Shown here piece by piece: positions 1 to 13,200 of a stretch of 64,000 nucleotides of DNA. This DNA is from Telmatactis stephensoni (taxonomy: Eukaryota; Cnidaria; Anthozoa; Actiniaria; Isophelliidae): assembly GCA_029948255.1 (NCBI GenBank), contig JALIZF010001339.1, positions 181,219 through 245,218 of the forward strand, given 5' to 3'. A model generated the notes under the pieces. That model worked only from the letters and a program-made list of their open reading frames with translations. It was not told where the DNA came from and made no database searches. Every line of letters begins with the position of its first letter. Within the stretch, counting starts at the first letter, position 1. The position numbers and the translations under genes are program-made.

Positions 1-436
1 TTAAACAGTAACACACAACTATATAACACATGAAGACTGATTGTGCAACTGTAGAGTTCTAATTAGCTTTTAGGGGATGCCATTTTGTGGAATAAAGAAC
101 AAAGAGTTAGAGAAATGTGTCACTCATCATTCTGGCCTCTCAATTCTGCAGCAACCACAAACACCATCATCATCATCATCATCACCACTGTCATCACTTT
201 ACACCATAATGACTACTTTAAAGGTCATTAATTAGATACACTGTATGTCAAAGGAAACTTCACACCAACACTACCATCATCATCATCATCATCATCACAT
301 CATCATCATCTTACACCTGTACTTCCAATCTACCAAACACAAGACATGCATGCATACATCCAAATACTAAAGTTGGGTCATGAAAGTGTACAAATATATT
401 TGATATGTTCAAGGACATGTTGCATCAAATTCTTAC
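1..436. other. GNL3 intron 11 with (CAT)n microsatellites
   Basis: No exon is visible. The next GNL3 exon, which should carry the GxPNVGKS P-loop, is not here and must be left of the window. Two CAT/ATC microsatellite runs occur at about 160-185 and 270-312. Confidence 0.6.
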
Positions 437-3400
437 CCACAACCCCAACAGTTATAGATGTTTTGATATCTTTATTGCGACAGTAGTTGCCTAATAGCTT
501 TAACAGGGTTTCTGCACCAACACAAGAACTTGATGACAAGACATCCTTGCTAGCCATACTGACAGGCACTTTACTGTGACTCTACATTGTATATCAAAAA
601 CAAACAAAGAGAAATATAAAAAAAATTGTTAATCAGTAGATTTCTGCACTTAATAATATACATGAAAAAAATTCTCGATGCTGATTGGCTGAGAGCAATG
701 CAGTTCAAATGTAATACCAGTGCAAAAATGTGTAATACTAGTGCAAAAATCTGTAACACCAGTGCAAATTACATTTGAATTTACAGGTCCAAAAAAAATG
801 TGCTTAAAATTATTATTTTTTTCTTATTCTGCTATTGTAAACATTAACAAGCATGACATGTACGAAGTTTTTCACTCATCAAAGAACACATATGTCTAAA
901 AAAGTGGCAAAATTTTTGAGTATCTGGTTGTCAGTTAAATAAAATTTTTGATGACTTGCACGCGCTACTGATGCCATCACATCTCAACGAGCGCTCGCTC
1001 AAAGTTTTCTTGAGATTTTATCAGTTTTTCTAATCACCGTTTATTTTTTCATATATATTATTAAAAGGTAATCATACGGTTTCGAGTTCAATTTGGAATT
1101 AATTTGCACGAGTGTGTTTTTCAAAGAGTATCAAAATTGCACGAGCCCGTACCAATAATTACCCCCTCTTGCCTTGTGGTACATACCAAGTTTTGTTTCT
1201 GTGTCTGTGTTGATGATTTAAAAATAACTGCAGGGAATTCATTTCTTAAATATTTTAACCATTTTTCAGCTATTTCTTTAGGGACAAGATCTGTTAAAAA
1301 CAAGGTTCAAGTTATAGTGTGAATTCAAACAAATTAAACTGAATCAAAATAATTCAAGACCTTCTTATACAGGCAAAATTGGAAGAGAAAGATGAGCTGT
1401 TTAATTTGAAAGAAGACAAGTTTTGTCATTAAAGTGACTTTATCTACAATAAAAAGTATTGATGGTAAGGTTCAACTAATCTTTGTGATAGAGTTTGATA
1501 TTTCAGCTCTAAAGGCAAAATTTAATAATTAGTCATTTTGGACCACAAGACAGTTTATAGACAATTATTGAAGGACAATAATAAAATCATTGTGAGGAAT
1601 CTGATTACTGGTATTCTGTGTAGAATTCTACCCGATTCTGGACAGAAATACACATTAACTCAGCAGTAGAATTCTGTAGAACTCAGGTGATTTGAAATGG
1701 GAAAACTAACAAAAACTCAGGGTCAGTTGCACTTACCTATTTTATTTAAAACAAGAACAAGCTTTTTAGAACTACCAGATGCCAAGACAGCTTGTTCAAC
1801 CTGTTAATCAAGTTATTATAAATGTTTAAACAAATTTAAATCAAAATTATTAATAGAATAGTTATTAAAGTATTAACTAGTCTAGATATTTCTGAATTAC
1901 TGTACCTGTGGGCATCTGCAACCTATTGGATCTCTAGCATCTAAAACTTCTAAAATGACATCAGCTGCATCAACAACCTTAATAATATGGACAAAAACAA
2001 GTATTAATAATATTGAAAACAATAACAAAATTGCTAATAATTAATTAATTAAATTGAAATAAAATTGCCCAGATAATGTGTACACTGCAAATGACAATAG
2101 TCTGGGAATAAAAATAGGTTGAGTGTCTGGGACAGCAGCCCAACTCTCCCCCTCATTATCATTACAAGCAAGTCAGAGTACATTTTGTGGCCATTCAGAT
2201 ACAGAAGTGAAAAAATCTCTCTGACATGTTTTTACCTTTTTGAACTCTTTATAATAAGCCTTCAGTGAGGTTTCTGAAATCACAGTACAGACAAATAATT
2301 TATATTAATAATATATTTAAAACAGACAAAAATAACATATCAATCAACTTCGAAAAGAAAGGAAATTTGAGACTGAAGTTGGATAGAGGATAAAATTTTT
2401 TGTTTCATTCACAACTATATCAATAGACAATTAAGTTTGTTTTTTGAAATGCATTTTTAATCATCAATGTAAATGAGCTTTTATCAGGTATTTTTAAATT
2501 CATAAAACAGAAAAAGAATTACCATAGCTGCATAGCTGCCAACCCTCCCGGATAATCCGGGAGTCTCCAGATTTTGGGCCTCGTCTCCCGGTCTCCCGGA
2601 TAAAGACCTAAATCTCCCGGATAATCGCTCGAATCCTAAAATCGCCGCCATTTTATCTGAAATAGCGTCAATCTTTCTTGAAATATTGTCTTTCAACCCC
2701 CCCCCCCCCACTGAGCGACCCATTCCCCCCCCCCCCCCCCCCCCCCCCACTGAACGTGAAAATCGACCCAATTCTAAGGGGAAAATGTTGATCTCCAGAT
2801 ACAAAAGCCTTGGGGGTTGGCAGCTATGTAGCTGGAAAGAGCATGTTAAAATTAGCAAGACAGTGAAGTTTCAAGGAATCCAATCCAAAACTCGCAAGAA
2901 TATGAAGTTTTGAAGTGTGAATTTGTAAGAAAACCTTTGCTGGTAGGCATCTCTTGCCTACCAGCAAAAGTTTTCATACAAAATTTTGATTTTGGAAAAT
3001 TCATATCTTCATGATATCTTCATGAGTTTGAAAGTTACTTCATTCAAACTTTACAGTCTTACTAATTTTGACTTTTGGAATTACATGATACATGTAAAAG
3101 CCCTTTGTTACCATTTCTTGCGCCCAATGCAAATTCGTTGCCCATTGATCCCTCTTTTAATGCTTTCTGAAAGAAATAAAAAAATCTATAAATAGAACAA
3201 CTGGATAATGCTAGTTGAGGTTCACCTCCCATCATAGTATGGAAAGATAAAGTAAAGATATGGCTGCCATGTCTTTTGTTCTATTCATTCTCCTGGGAAT
3301 GATTGTAATTGAACAATTGTTCTAGATTATGATAACAAATATAACACAATGGCAGCAAAAAACAAAAACAAACTGGTTTGAAAATTTTCCACCAAAAATA

Positions 3401-6400
3401 ATTCAAAAACGACAACATACATGTATTTATATTTCAATATTCAATTCACACCTTCTTTTCAAACTCCTTTGCTCTCTTCAGTGCATCTTCTTGAAGATTA
3501 AACAAATTTCTTCTTTTATTTACTTCTCTTAGTCGTTTTTCTTTCATCCTCCTTTTCATTTCTTCATCCTACATTATTCAGGAGAACAGATGATGAAGCA
3601 TAACCATTAACTTAGGAATATGGTTGTGGCATCTTCACTTGAAATTCCAGATCTATATGTACATGTACAGCACAACCAAAACTCCAAGAGTTCTGAAAAT
3701 CTTTGGGTTTAAAATCATAAGGTTTTTGAATCAATATCAAATGTTATTTTGCAAAATACTGCAGTAGAAAGATACTAACTTCCCAGAAAAACCATTAGGT
3801 TAGAGCTTCTGTCAGTAGCATGTCCAAAACTTTAATTAAATTATGTACTCATCCAAAGATTTTGAGAATAAACAGAGTTTGATCATGGCACTGGAATTTC
3901 AAACAAAGCTGCCAAAAGCTTCCTTTAAATTTCCAAGTTAATGGTAATGTTATATGTGACATCACACCACTCTAATCAGTGAACTTTTTGCACAATATAC
4001 ATGTACATATTTGTACATTGCTTATGTACTAATCAAAAACATACCTTAAGTTTCTTTTCTTCTAATTGTCTCAAGAGCTGGTCCTTAAATGGGTAGAGAT
4101 TTGGGATTCCTGGGTCTTTCTTCTTTTCTAAGCAAGAAATATATCCATACAATGAGTCAGGTCTATTGAGTGAAACCTCCAATTAAAACAATTTCATTGA
4201 AGTGACTTTCTTATCAAATTGAAAACAAACAAAATCACATTCAACACTATAAATTTGAATGTATAATTATGTTCCACATCAGTCTTTATTGGGAAAATGA
4301 AAAACCATATCACTGACAATCATTAATTAAACTACTTATATTAAAAGGTTGTTGGAGCCATTACTTCATCTTCCCAAAAGGAACTACATGTAACTAATGT
4401 ATAGAGGAACCCCAACTGGTATATCAATGTACCAAGGGTCTGGTAGAATGAGATATACTGACTGTTATACTGGGAGATCATTAAATCAGAGTTCTGTTCC
4501 ATAAATTTACTGTACTGGATTCAAATGTTGGTCATTATACTTGGTGCATCATTAACCCTTTCGCTCCTACAGCGCCCGAAACCGGCCGTAAAAATTCTAC
4601 TCGTCTAAAAAATTACTTCTTCCTAAAAAAGGACAACTCAAACTCAACTTTGGTACGAAAGTAAACTCTAGTAAATGAGTCAAGTTTTGAAAATCAAACA
4701 TTGTGAAACAACTGGCGATTTCTGCAGAAATTCGTCATTTCAAGGCAAGGAAAGGAAAAAATCACCATTTTGGGCTCAATTTTCATCCTTGAAAATCACA
4801 CATTTTGGACCTCAATTTTTCTCAACAAATTATCCTTTCCTGCACACAAAACAGCATTAACAACCAAATTCAGTCCTAGTCTTGTGTTCTCATGGACTTT
4901 TTGGCCTTCTTTTCCTTTCACGGACACAGCTGTGGCTGATTCATTGTGGCCATTTTGCAAGCACGTGTTTTGGGACTTTTACGACCTAAATGCATTCTGG
5001 GTAATTCAGCTCCTACGCGACAGCCACAGCCCTTCCCTCCATCTTTTAGAGTTTTTAGTCAAGTCTCGAGCCCCCTCGGAATTCTGCCCAAATTTCGCGC
5101 TTGCTGTGTTCCTTAATCGTCACAACTCCCAAAAAATGCCATGGCAGGTCCGAGAAATTCCCCTTGGACGAGCTTCAAAGCACACTTCGTCTTGGCGCCA
5201 CTCAAAATTCACCCAGTCAAAGCTACGAGTCAAAATGCCTACGAAGTGTTACACCTTGACGAATTCTTACGGCAAGTAAGCTCTCTGCTACTTGCAGGCT
5301 TAATGATGCCCAGCCAGTAGGAACCAAAGGCGAAAAAAGGCTCGAAAATTCACAGAAATCCAAGTTTTCTGCACTTTCAAACTCCACCATCACTCGACCA
5401 AAAACGCTACCGCTTCAAACTGGTTTCAAACGGTTAACTTGAGCCCTCAATAGTACAAAACAGCAGAAGTTTCTATGGTTACTCCAGTAAGCAGGCGAAA
5501 AAATACACAAATCGATTATGGCCTCAAAATCGCGCAAAAACCTCAAAAATCCCCAGTAGCGAAAGGGTTAAATTGAGGATCATTATATTGTGATAGATAG
5601 ATCTTTCATCTTACTTTTGGTGATTCCACTTTTTCTGGCATCTTTCCGGAGTTTTCTTTGATGTTCTGCAACCTATAAATCAAATCTTACAATAAATCTA
5701 ATGGTACAGTTGCAATCATAACTAAATGGCCAATGAATGATAAATATTCCAAAGTACAAAAATGACTTTATCCCTGTACTGACCACAGGTAGCCCAAGCC
5801 TATTACAAAAAGCTTCAATGTCACATGTTGAATAAAAGCTTTATGTATCAGGTGTAGTCTATATCTTTGTTATATAGTTCTCCTATAAACCACACAAGAT
5901 GACACAAGCACCATACATGTATGCAGACTCAGATAAACCAAATACGGCTTTTGGCTTTTCAAATTAGTACACAGTAGTTAATTGTGCGTATGCAGTGCTT
6001 AATGTCTAAATGCAAAACATGAGTCTGCACATGTTGTGGAACCTATGTGGATTACAAAAGTCATGTCTTAATGGTGTTAAAAAATCAAATAAATCTTCAT
6101 TTATTGACTAACTAGTTTAAAGTGTAGGTAAAAATTCAATCAGCTGTTATCAACAATGGTACAGCTGAGAACTTGTAGCTTAATGCCACGATGAAGCACT
6201 AAATGAAAATAAATTTCAGAAGAATGACAAGACCGAATGATCACACAAAGTAATGACAGAAAGTTGTGAATAAAATATTAAAATTAAGGTAAAAACTAGA
6301 AGTGTACCGGGAAAACACTATTACAAATCAACCCAATTCTCACCTTTTTCTTGACTTTATATTTGTGCTTAGCCTCCATACGCTTGCTCTTCTTTTCTAC

Positions 6401-6494
6401 AATGTCAGAAAAAGAAACAAAAGCGATCATCGAAGTCGAATTCAGAAAATAAACAAGTTTTTGCCAGCAATTTTTACTCACTTGGACGAACCAT
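437..6494 (-). CDS. GNL3: Nucleostemin-family GTPase (GNL3/GNL3L-like), 5' part
   Basis: Nucleolar circularly permuted GTPase that acts in ribosome biogenesis and cell-cycle control (family knowledge). Exons read on the minus strand: 6482-6494, 6344-6396, 5615-5672, 4045-4127, 3452-3568, 3112-3166, 2236-2273, 1906-1977, 1737-1800, 1187-1290, 437-581. All have GT/AG borders and compatible phases, giving 267 codons plus one base. The protein opens [18 protein letters not shown], the basic nucleolar-targeting (Grn1-type) N-terminus. A charged coiled-coil region follows, then [16 protein letters not shown], then the permuted G5-like DARDP (exon 8) and G4 NKID (spanning exons 9/10). It ends at VGVVG, just before the P-loop, which must lie left of base 1. 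The middle ([28 protein letters not shown]) resembles vertebrate GNL3L and the N-terminus resembles GNL3, as expected for a single invertebrate orthologue. Exon 6 (18 codons, ...[13 protein letters not shown]) is small but restores phase. Divergent from EXD2. Confidence 0.93.
2523..2836. mobile_element. MITE-like inverted-repeat element with poly-C core
   Basis: The ends are inverted: CATAGCTGCCAACC near 2531 and GGTTGGCAGCTATG near 2816. The interior holds CTCCCGGATAATCC-type repeats and two long C runs (about 2697-2710 and 2726-2749), which make the minus strand G-rich. It sits in GNL3 intron 6 and has no coding capacity. Confidence 0.6.
2936..2978. repeat. Short perfect hairpin
   Basis: An inverted repeat, AAAACCTTTGCTGGTAGGCA / TGCCTACCAGCAAAAGTTTT-like, with arms of about 18 bp and a short loop, in GNL3 intron 6. 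Confidence 0.55.
4552..5571. mobile_element. TTAA-flanked piggyBac-like non-autonomous element
   Basis: About 1.0 kb bounded by TTAA on both sides. The inverted termini begin CCCTTTCGCTCCTAC (left) and, on the complement, CCCTTTCGCTACTGGGG (right). A TTAA target duplication plus CCC-starting termini is the piggyBac signature (family knowledge). The interior has an open frame of 169 codons with no recognisable domain, so I treat it as non-coding. It lies in GNL3 intron 3. Confidence 0.65.
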
Positions 6495-6731
6495 GTTTGC
6501 TTCTGTTTCACAACACGTGCAACTGGATCCAGTCCACTCGGTTATTAACCATGATGCTCTACGGGGAGAGGAAATCAAAAAATCAAATAATTAAATTCAT
6601 TACAAAAACTAAAAGACGAGCAATTATAAGAAACTAGAAGCAAGGTAAACTTGCTTTTAGTTAAAATTGTTTTTAATACCCCATATTTTTTTTTCTTCCG
6701 ATGCAAAAAATAATTTCATATTCATAGGGCT

Positions 6732-6744
6732 GGGCTTCCTGTGG
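6732..6744. promoter_or_regulatory. ETS-like promoter motif upstream of GNL3
   Basis: GGGCTTCCTGTGG (complement CCACAGGAAGCCC) contains the GGAA core of ETS-type sites. It lies 238 bp upstream of the GNL3 start and immediately outside the 6760-10203 insertion. The same 12-13-mer occurs twice in the BDH2/COG5 promoter (21652, 21670) and at 63755. The factor identity is inferred. Confidence 0.45.
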
Positions 6745-7069
6745 CACGCTAGCGATTCTGGGTAACGACTCCATGTAAGGACGACTTCTAATGTCCTGAA
6801 GTTTATAGGGGCATATCATAGTCCGTCGCTTAGTGTCCTGACTAACTATACTTAGTAAGGACAACTTCTATTATCCTTAGCTTTTGTGATGAAGTAGATG
6901 TAGCGACTGTAGTTCGTGTAGCACCTGTATGTAGTATCTGTAGTATCTGTTGTGTAGTTGGTGTAGCACCCGTTGTAGGTGTAGTTACTGTAGTAAGGGT
7001 AGTATCTGTAGTAGCCCTAGTACAGTAGTTCCCAAAAGAAGGAAAAGAGTTCGATATTCGACCCATAGA

Positions 7070-7140
7070 CCAAGTGCAGCTCAGTTGTTTAGTGCGCGGC
7101 TTTCTGAAGCGAGCGGTCCAAGTTCGATTCCCAATCACCT
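7070..7140 (+). repeat. tRNA-derived SINE head
   Basis: An A-box-like segment (GCAGCTCAGTTGTTTAGTGC) is followed about 35 bp later by a B-box-like AAGTTCGATTCCC, the spacing of a Pol III internal promoter. No paired acceptor stem is seen, so this is a SINE head or tRNA pseudogene rather than a tRNA. It lies inside the 6760-10203 element. Confidence 0.5.
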
Positions 7141-8014
7141 CACACTTGTTTCGACTTCTTTCCATTCCGTGTAGCTTTAAGTAGCTTCAAATACCCTAAA
7201 AAACTAAGCACTGATGGAGAGATGGGTAAAGAGCGCACCGTCGGCTTCCTGGGAAACGTAAGCAGCTTAACTAGCTGAAGGAACTACCGACCCTAAATAT
7301 TGTGCTTTCTCTTAACCTTTTAAATTGTCGAAATGTAATGTTTTACTGAAATGGAAGACGTTACTCGATCGGAGGGATTATGTCCAAAGAAGGAGTGTAA
7401 AGAAAATTCAAAAGAAAACAGATCCATATATGCGACCTATAGAGGCTTTTTCTCTCTCTTTGCCTGCCGGCCTTTAATTGCGCAAGCGCGTTAATCGCAT
7501 TCTCACTCCTCCCAATCAAACCTATATTTGAGTTATTATCACATTTTGAGTAGCCATTACCCTAAGTTCTGTTTCCGTAAAAGTTCCTAAAAAGAGTGAG
7601 AGGAATCCAGGTCTATCAGAGGAGTAGCCAGGAGTTTCGTGCGACTGTTTATCCAGCTGGATCAGAAAAGTTTATACAGTATACACAAGCCAAAAATATA
7701 TACCTTTTGCTTGAATTTAAACTTTAAAAAATAGTATGTCCGGCCGGGGTAATTGCAAAACGCATAAAAAAAACGAACGATATTCGATCGCACATTTAAG
7801 AAATATAGAGAAATTGAACGATATCCATACATTAATAATCATGAATATTAATCAATCTCAATATATTTATTAACGATCCAAAATAATTTAAAAAGTTAAG
7901 GTAAAAACATTACTATCCGTAGCAAGACAATAAGTAGTCAGGATATTCAGGTAAAAAAAGAAAAAGTTAATTATAGAAAAAGAGTGAAAAAAAAAAGAAT
8001 AAAGAAAAAGGATT

Positions 8015-8318
8015 CGGCCCCGACACGACTCGAACCTGTTAGATATGCACCCCCCGGACACAAAGCAGAAATGATTATTTAACTGAAAAATAAAAAAAGG
8101 AAAAATTAAATTTTGGGACGATTCTCCCGAGACATTCAAGGAAGCTGAGACATCGAATCGACTTACGTTACGGATGAAGATTTCGGCCCCATCCACGCTA
8201 TCCCGGTGCTACATAAAACAGTTATCTTAGCCCAAAGGCCAGGGAGGGAGACGATATCCGGACCCTAATCCATACCTTTAGATATCACCTTAGACCGCTG
8301 CGCTACCTAGACACTTAT
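8015..8318 (-). repeat. tRNA-like fragments (possible disrupted SINE)
   Basis: On the minus strand there is an A-box-like GGTAGCGCAGCGGTCTAAGG near 8293-8312 and a B-box-like CAGGTTCGAGTCGTG near 8024-8040. They are too far apart (about 260 bp) for one tRNA. GGCCCCGACACG/GGCCCCATCCACG is partly duplicated at both places, suggesting an insertion or two fragments. Confidence 0.3.
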
Positions 8319-10213
8319 TAAATTTAATGTCTAACTGGGGTAGTCTATTCGGCGAAGTTTCATTATGATGCTAATATGTTTGTCCCAAATCCTTGGGGAC
8401 ATAGAGGAACCAATCAAAATCCAGTATTTTGAAGAAAGATCAACAAAGTTGCGTTAACAATATGCATTTTACGTCCATCGAGCTCCTTTGTAACGTGAAG
8501 ACGATACGTTGTATTTTAGTATGGATCTTTATTTTCTACTGCTAGCTGGATGAAGGTTTGCAACTGGTAATCATATTTGATATTTAAGAGTAGTCCTAAA
8601 GCAGATCTCGATGATTGTCCAGACAAAGGGTGAAGATTTAAAATGTCAGCAAAGTTAAGTATCTCGTTTACAAATATCTTAACTCAACTGAAAGTTGTAC
8701 ATTTAGAGATTTAATAAACTTTGTCACTTAGGGTTTCATCAGTTGAATTTTCAAGTCTAGTTGGGCAAGAGGACAAAAACATCTCGTGAAACCCTAACCC
8801 TAATCTGCTGAGTCTCTAGTAGGGAATCCCGTACTGTTAAAGAACCTGTGCCAGCGCCAAAGACACGAGCTTTCAAAGCATATGTCTGAAATCTTTTCTT
8901 ATTCAAATTCTTAATAGAAATATCATTTTGTAGCAAAACCGCACGTAAGAACTTGTTAAGAACTTGTTAAACGAGTTTTACTTTTTCTTGCACGTACGAT
9001 CTCAAGTGATTGCAAGGGGAAACTAGAAGGGAGGGGGAGGGGATTGGGGAGGGAGGAGAGGGGAGGGAGAGTTGTTAATCCACGTCCTCTGGAATTCCCC
9101 TAGCTATGTTCGGATTGTACACTCGAGCTACACATTTAATTGAGTCAGTTCGTCGTTCTTACCCCATTTGTTCCACATATATAACACAGGGCACCCAGCG
9201 TGGGGTAATCGCCCTCACCTGATCTTTTTAGGGCGGTGTTACACGAGACGATTTTTAACGACGACTTTCCGCGCAACGTTGTGACAACTTGCAATATTTT
9301 GCGTTGCCAGTTTCTGACTTGGATTCAAAAACTCGCATGGCGTTGCCGAAGCGAAAATTGCTTGTAAAAAACTTGTAGCAAAATATCATGATTACGCCTA
9401 GTTTAAGGAACAGCGCTAAGCTTGTTAATGATTTCATACATTAAGCTTAGTCTTCGTTCCCGAAGTAACTGAAGGAGAAACGTAAAAATAGCCCATATGT
9501 GGCGGGGGCGCACATTATGGGTTTTATAATGGCGCGCGCAGAGTCTCCGTCTCCTATAGTTGAACTGAATGAATCGAGTCTTTCTAATGAAAGAATTCAA
9601 CTTACATAGATAAGAAGAGTTGCCACATACTACAGATATAGGTACTACATGTACTACACCTACTACTATATACAGATACCACACCTCCTACAGGTGCTAC
9701 ATATACTACATATACTACACCCTACTTCAGATACTACACTGACTACATGTACAGGTACCACATGCACTACACTGACTACAGCTAAACTTACTACTGGTAC
9801 TACACTAACTATAGGTACTACAGATACTACTGCTACTATGCTTACCATGTGTGTTACACCAGCTACAACCACTACACCTACTACAAATACTACACTACTA
9901 CAAGTACACGAGTGCTACACCAACTACAACCACTACATCTACTCCTACTACTAGTACAACCCCTGCTACAGATACTACACTTACTACAAGTACTACACTA
10001 ACTATACAATCGCTACATCTACTTTAGGTACGTACACGTCAGGCTACGCAGGCTAGTACACGTATTGTATTGCGCACCATCACAAAAGCTCAGGACAATA
10101 GGAGTTGTCCTTACTAAGGACACTACCCGACAGACTATGCAGATATAGCCCTATATTAAAACCTCAGGACATTAGAAGTCGTCCTTACATGGAGTCGTTA
10201 CCCGATTCCGTTT

Positions 10214-10224
10214 CAAGATGGCGG
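10214..10224 (+). promoter_or_regulatory. YY1-like motif at EXD2 5' end
   Basis: CAAGATGGCGG matches the YY1-type core-promoter motif common near starts of TATA-less metazoan genes. It lies 67 bp upstream of the EXD2 start codon and 11 bp outside the right end of the 6760-10203 element. Binding is inferred. Confidence 0.45.
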
Positions 10225-10290
10225 ACGACACGATATGAATATTATGTGTTGTTCAAAAACTAATAACATTATATCATCCAGACTGAGCCA

Positions 10291-13200
10291 ATGATATTTT
10301 CTGGCTCTAACGATACGTTCTTTCCCTGGTTTATCGCCGTAGTCGTTGCAATAGTCACTGTGGCTTTCATACACGCTTCAAAATGGTGCTCAACAAGGAT
10401 CTTCAAGAAATTCCAAGACTTTTGGACAACAGGAAAAGTGGCTAAATTAGCAAAAGTTTTCGTGCTCAACAACGAAAATGAATGTAACCAAGCTCTACAG
10501 GCTTACAAGGAATTTTATCCATTCCCACTTAACTTTCTGGGATTGGATTGTGAATGGGCGAATGAAAAAGGAAAGGATGTAAGCCCTGTTGCACTTCTTC
10601 AACTAGCTACACCACTAAATGACTGCTTTCTGATACGATTATGTCAAATGAAAGGCCCTTTACCATCAAGTTTAAAGGATATTCTGGAAGACAGAAATAT
10701 ATTGAAATTTGGAGTGGGTATCCAAGATGATGCCAAGAAATTAAATGTAACATATGGTTTGAATGTATGTGGGTGTGTGGATTTGAGACATGTGGTACTA
10801 CGTTGTCAATCACGTACTGATATATCATCAGATGAACGCTCAAAAGGGTAAGTTAATAGGTGTACAGACAGTGGTAAACTGCTTGGGCAAATAATACTGA
10901 AATGACTTTGCATGGCATAAACCTACAAATATAATCTTGTAACCTAATCTCCAGCTTTATGGCTGCAGCAATTTTCAGTTTTTATTCTTAATGACAAAAT
11001 CAGCTAGTCTTTTAGTTTGATAATTATGGACTGAATTTTTCATGACCATCAAATTTAAATAGTTCACTTTCAATATTCTGGCTGAGTGATAATGCTCGAA
11101 GCAATTCAAGATGAGGCTCTGCATTGGGTAAACAAGGAATATATTAGGATATTACTCCATTGTTTTCCCAGAGCCTTGTCTTGTATTTGCTTTGTGTATG
11201 ATCACTCAGACAGAATATCAAAAGTGGGCTATTGAACATTAGAAAAGTGACTGCATGCATATTACAGTATCTAATAAGCATGAATTAGAAAAGACAACCT
11301 TGTCCAAAATGTTTGCATGATATAGACCCTTATCACCCTATTGGGACATAATCGAATATTATTTAATTTATCGGAAAAAAACGGAGTTTGACTATCAAAT
11401 TTGTCACATTGAAAATAGTAAAGTTGTCAAAGTTTCATAAAGATTGCCCTTAAACTGACGAAGATATGAATTTTAAATGTAAGCATTTGGTGAAAATTTT
11501 GCAAAGAAATGTATGTGTCTAGCCTGATAACGAGGCTGGGCGTGCATGCGATGCACGTCCACAGTAACATTTATTTGTAAAAATGCTAAGTTTTAAAAAT
11601 TCATATCTTTGTCAATTTAAGAGCAATCTCCCCAATTTTACTAATATCAGTGTGATGAAATTGATAGTGAATTCCTTTTTCCGATAAATCAAATCATTTA
11701 TAATCTCACACTTGCGTGATATGGGTCTATAACTAAAAATAATTTGTCCTTTTTCGCAGGTTTTCAAAAATGGGTCTTGGTGCACTTTGTAAAAGATATC
11801 TCGGAGTTGAAATGGATAAGTCTTGGAGAATTAGATGTAGTGATTGGGAAGCTGATGAACTCTCTCTAAAACAGATAGAGTATGCTGCCCACGATGCCAT
11901 TGTTGCTGTTCATATTTTCCTAACACTTGCTAAAATGAAGCAAAAGGAACGCATTTTTAGCGATTGTTTAGAATACCTTAAAGGTGCTTCCAAGGAAAAA
12001 TATCATGTTAAATCATCCTCTACAGCCATACTTGATACCAGTTTTACATATCACAATGTCCCTGCCATCGCAGTGACTTTGAACAAATATGAAACAGACC
12101 CAAAGAAAGGCCACATTCATAACGCTATAGAAATTCTCACTGATGAAGTATTTTATCAAAGAGCTGTATCATTATGCCAAGGAATTGTAGACTTAGGATT
12201 TAAAGACAAGTTTATTAAGAGTACTTCTGTTAAAAATGAAAAATCCCCAAAGAAAGAAACCTCAAAGAAGCCTTACAAAGAAAGCACACTGAGGAAGACC
12301 CCACTTTATACTAAGTGTCAGTTATTGGCTCCAGATGGGGTCATGTTGTGTACTCTGGATCGTAAGAAGGCAGAATGGTATCTAGAGAAAGATATAGGTA
12401 AGGATAATTATGGCCTACAATCTTGAACATAAATGTTAAGAAAAAGGTAGCATTGTCATGTCCAATTCAAAATAGAAGCGTCTCCCACTACGATACTGTA
12501 TGCTTTCTTCCCCCCTACCCCCTGGATCAATGTTGCAGGCTGACGGGAAGCATCTGGGCCCCCAGGTGGTCAACATTGTCTTGGGTGGGGGAGGGGGAGG
12601 GGTGATTTTGGCTCCAAATGTGAGGTGACGCAAGCATTTTCTTCCCAAACAGAAAAAATTCTTAACCCTTTTTGTCCAAGATTGTAGCTTTCACTGAAAG
12701 GTAACAATGAAGTCATTTGTTAACATTTGTAGACATCATTGTAAAAACAGCATAGTGCTCTCTGATCAAAGAATATTCTCCAAAAAGACCTTAATTTCAA
12801 AGGAGAATTCAGTGTTTGATCAGAAATCATCTACACAGTTTTTACAGGGACCTCTTTGTAAAGTCCTTTAATATTCAAACAATAATTGTTAAATTAATCA
12901 TTAATTTAAATATTGTTAATTTGTTTGATCTTGTTTCCTTAAATATGTCAATTTTCATGTATAAATTCAATAACAAGCTATTATCCTCTACTTTCAATTC
13001 ATTTTTCACACATGTTAGCAAAATACATAGTTATAATATAAGAGCCGCATCAAAACAGTCTTTTTATCTACCTAAGGCTAGAACAAATTATGGTAAATTC
13101 AATATAAGATTTCAGGGACCTAAAATTTGGAATTCAATCAGTAATCAAATTAAGTCACTATGATCTCATAATCTGTTTATCAGTCTTATTATCTAATAAA

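Larger units (their letters stand above)
6760..10203. mobile_element. 3.44 kb TIR element with minisatellite arms, inserted in the GNL3/EXD2 promoter
   Basis: The left end GGGTAACGACTCCATGTAAG (6760) is matched by the inverted right end, which finishes at 10203. Similarity continues inward through CTTCTAATGTCCTGA, AGTAAGGACAACT and GCTTTTGTGATG for about 130 bp. Inside each TIR lie inverted arrays rich in GTAGTATCTGTAG (left, about 6893-7025) and CTACAGATACTAC (right, about 9640-10030). The flanks are GATTCT (6754-6759) and GATTCC (10204-10209), a likely 5-6 bp target duplication. No transposase ORF is visible. The interior is AT-rich, with tRNA-like SINE fragments and a G-rich tract at 9018-9070. 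Confidence 0.75.

Noticed and set aside
4770..5279. 169-codon open frame
   Set aside because: It lies wholly inside a TTAA-flanked repeat in a GNL3 intron, is on the opposite strand, has no domain and starts without a credible promoter context.
8785..8800. CCCTAACCCTAA telomere-like sequence
   Set aside because: Only two units, inside an element; not evidence of a telomere or fusion.
9649..9954. 101-codon Thr-rich ORF
   Set aside because: Translation of the CTACTACA minisatellite in the TIR of the 6760-10203 element.
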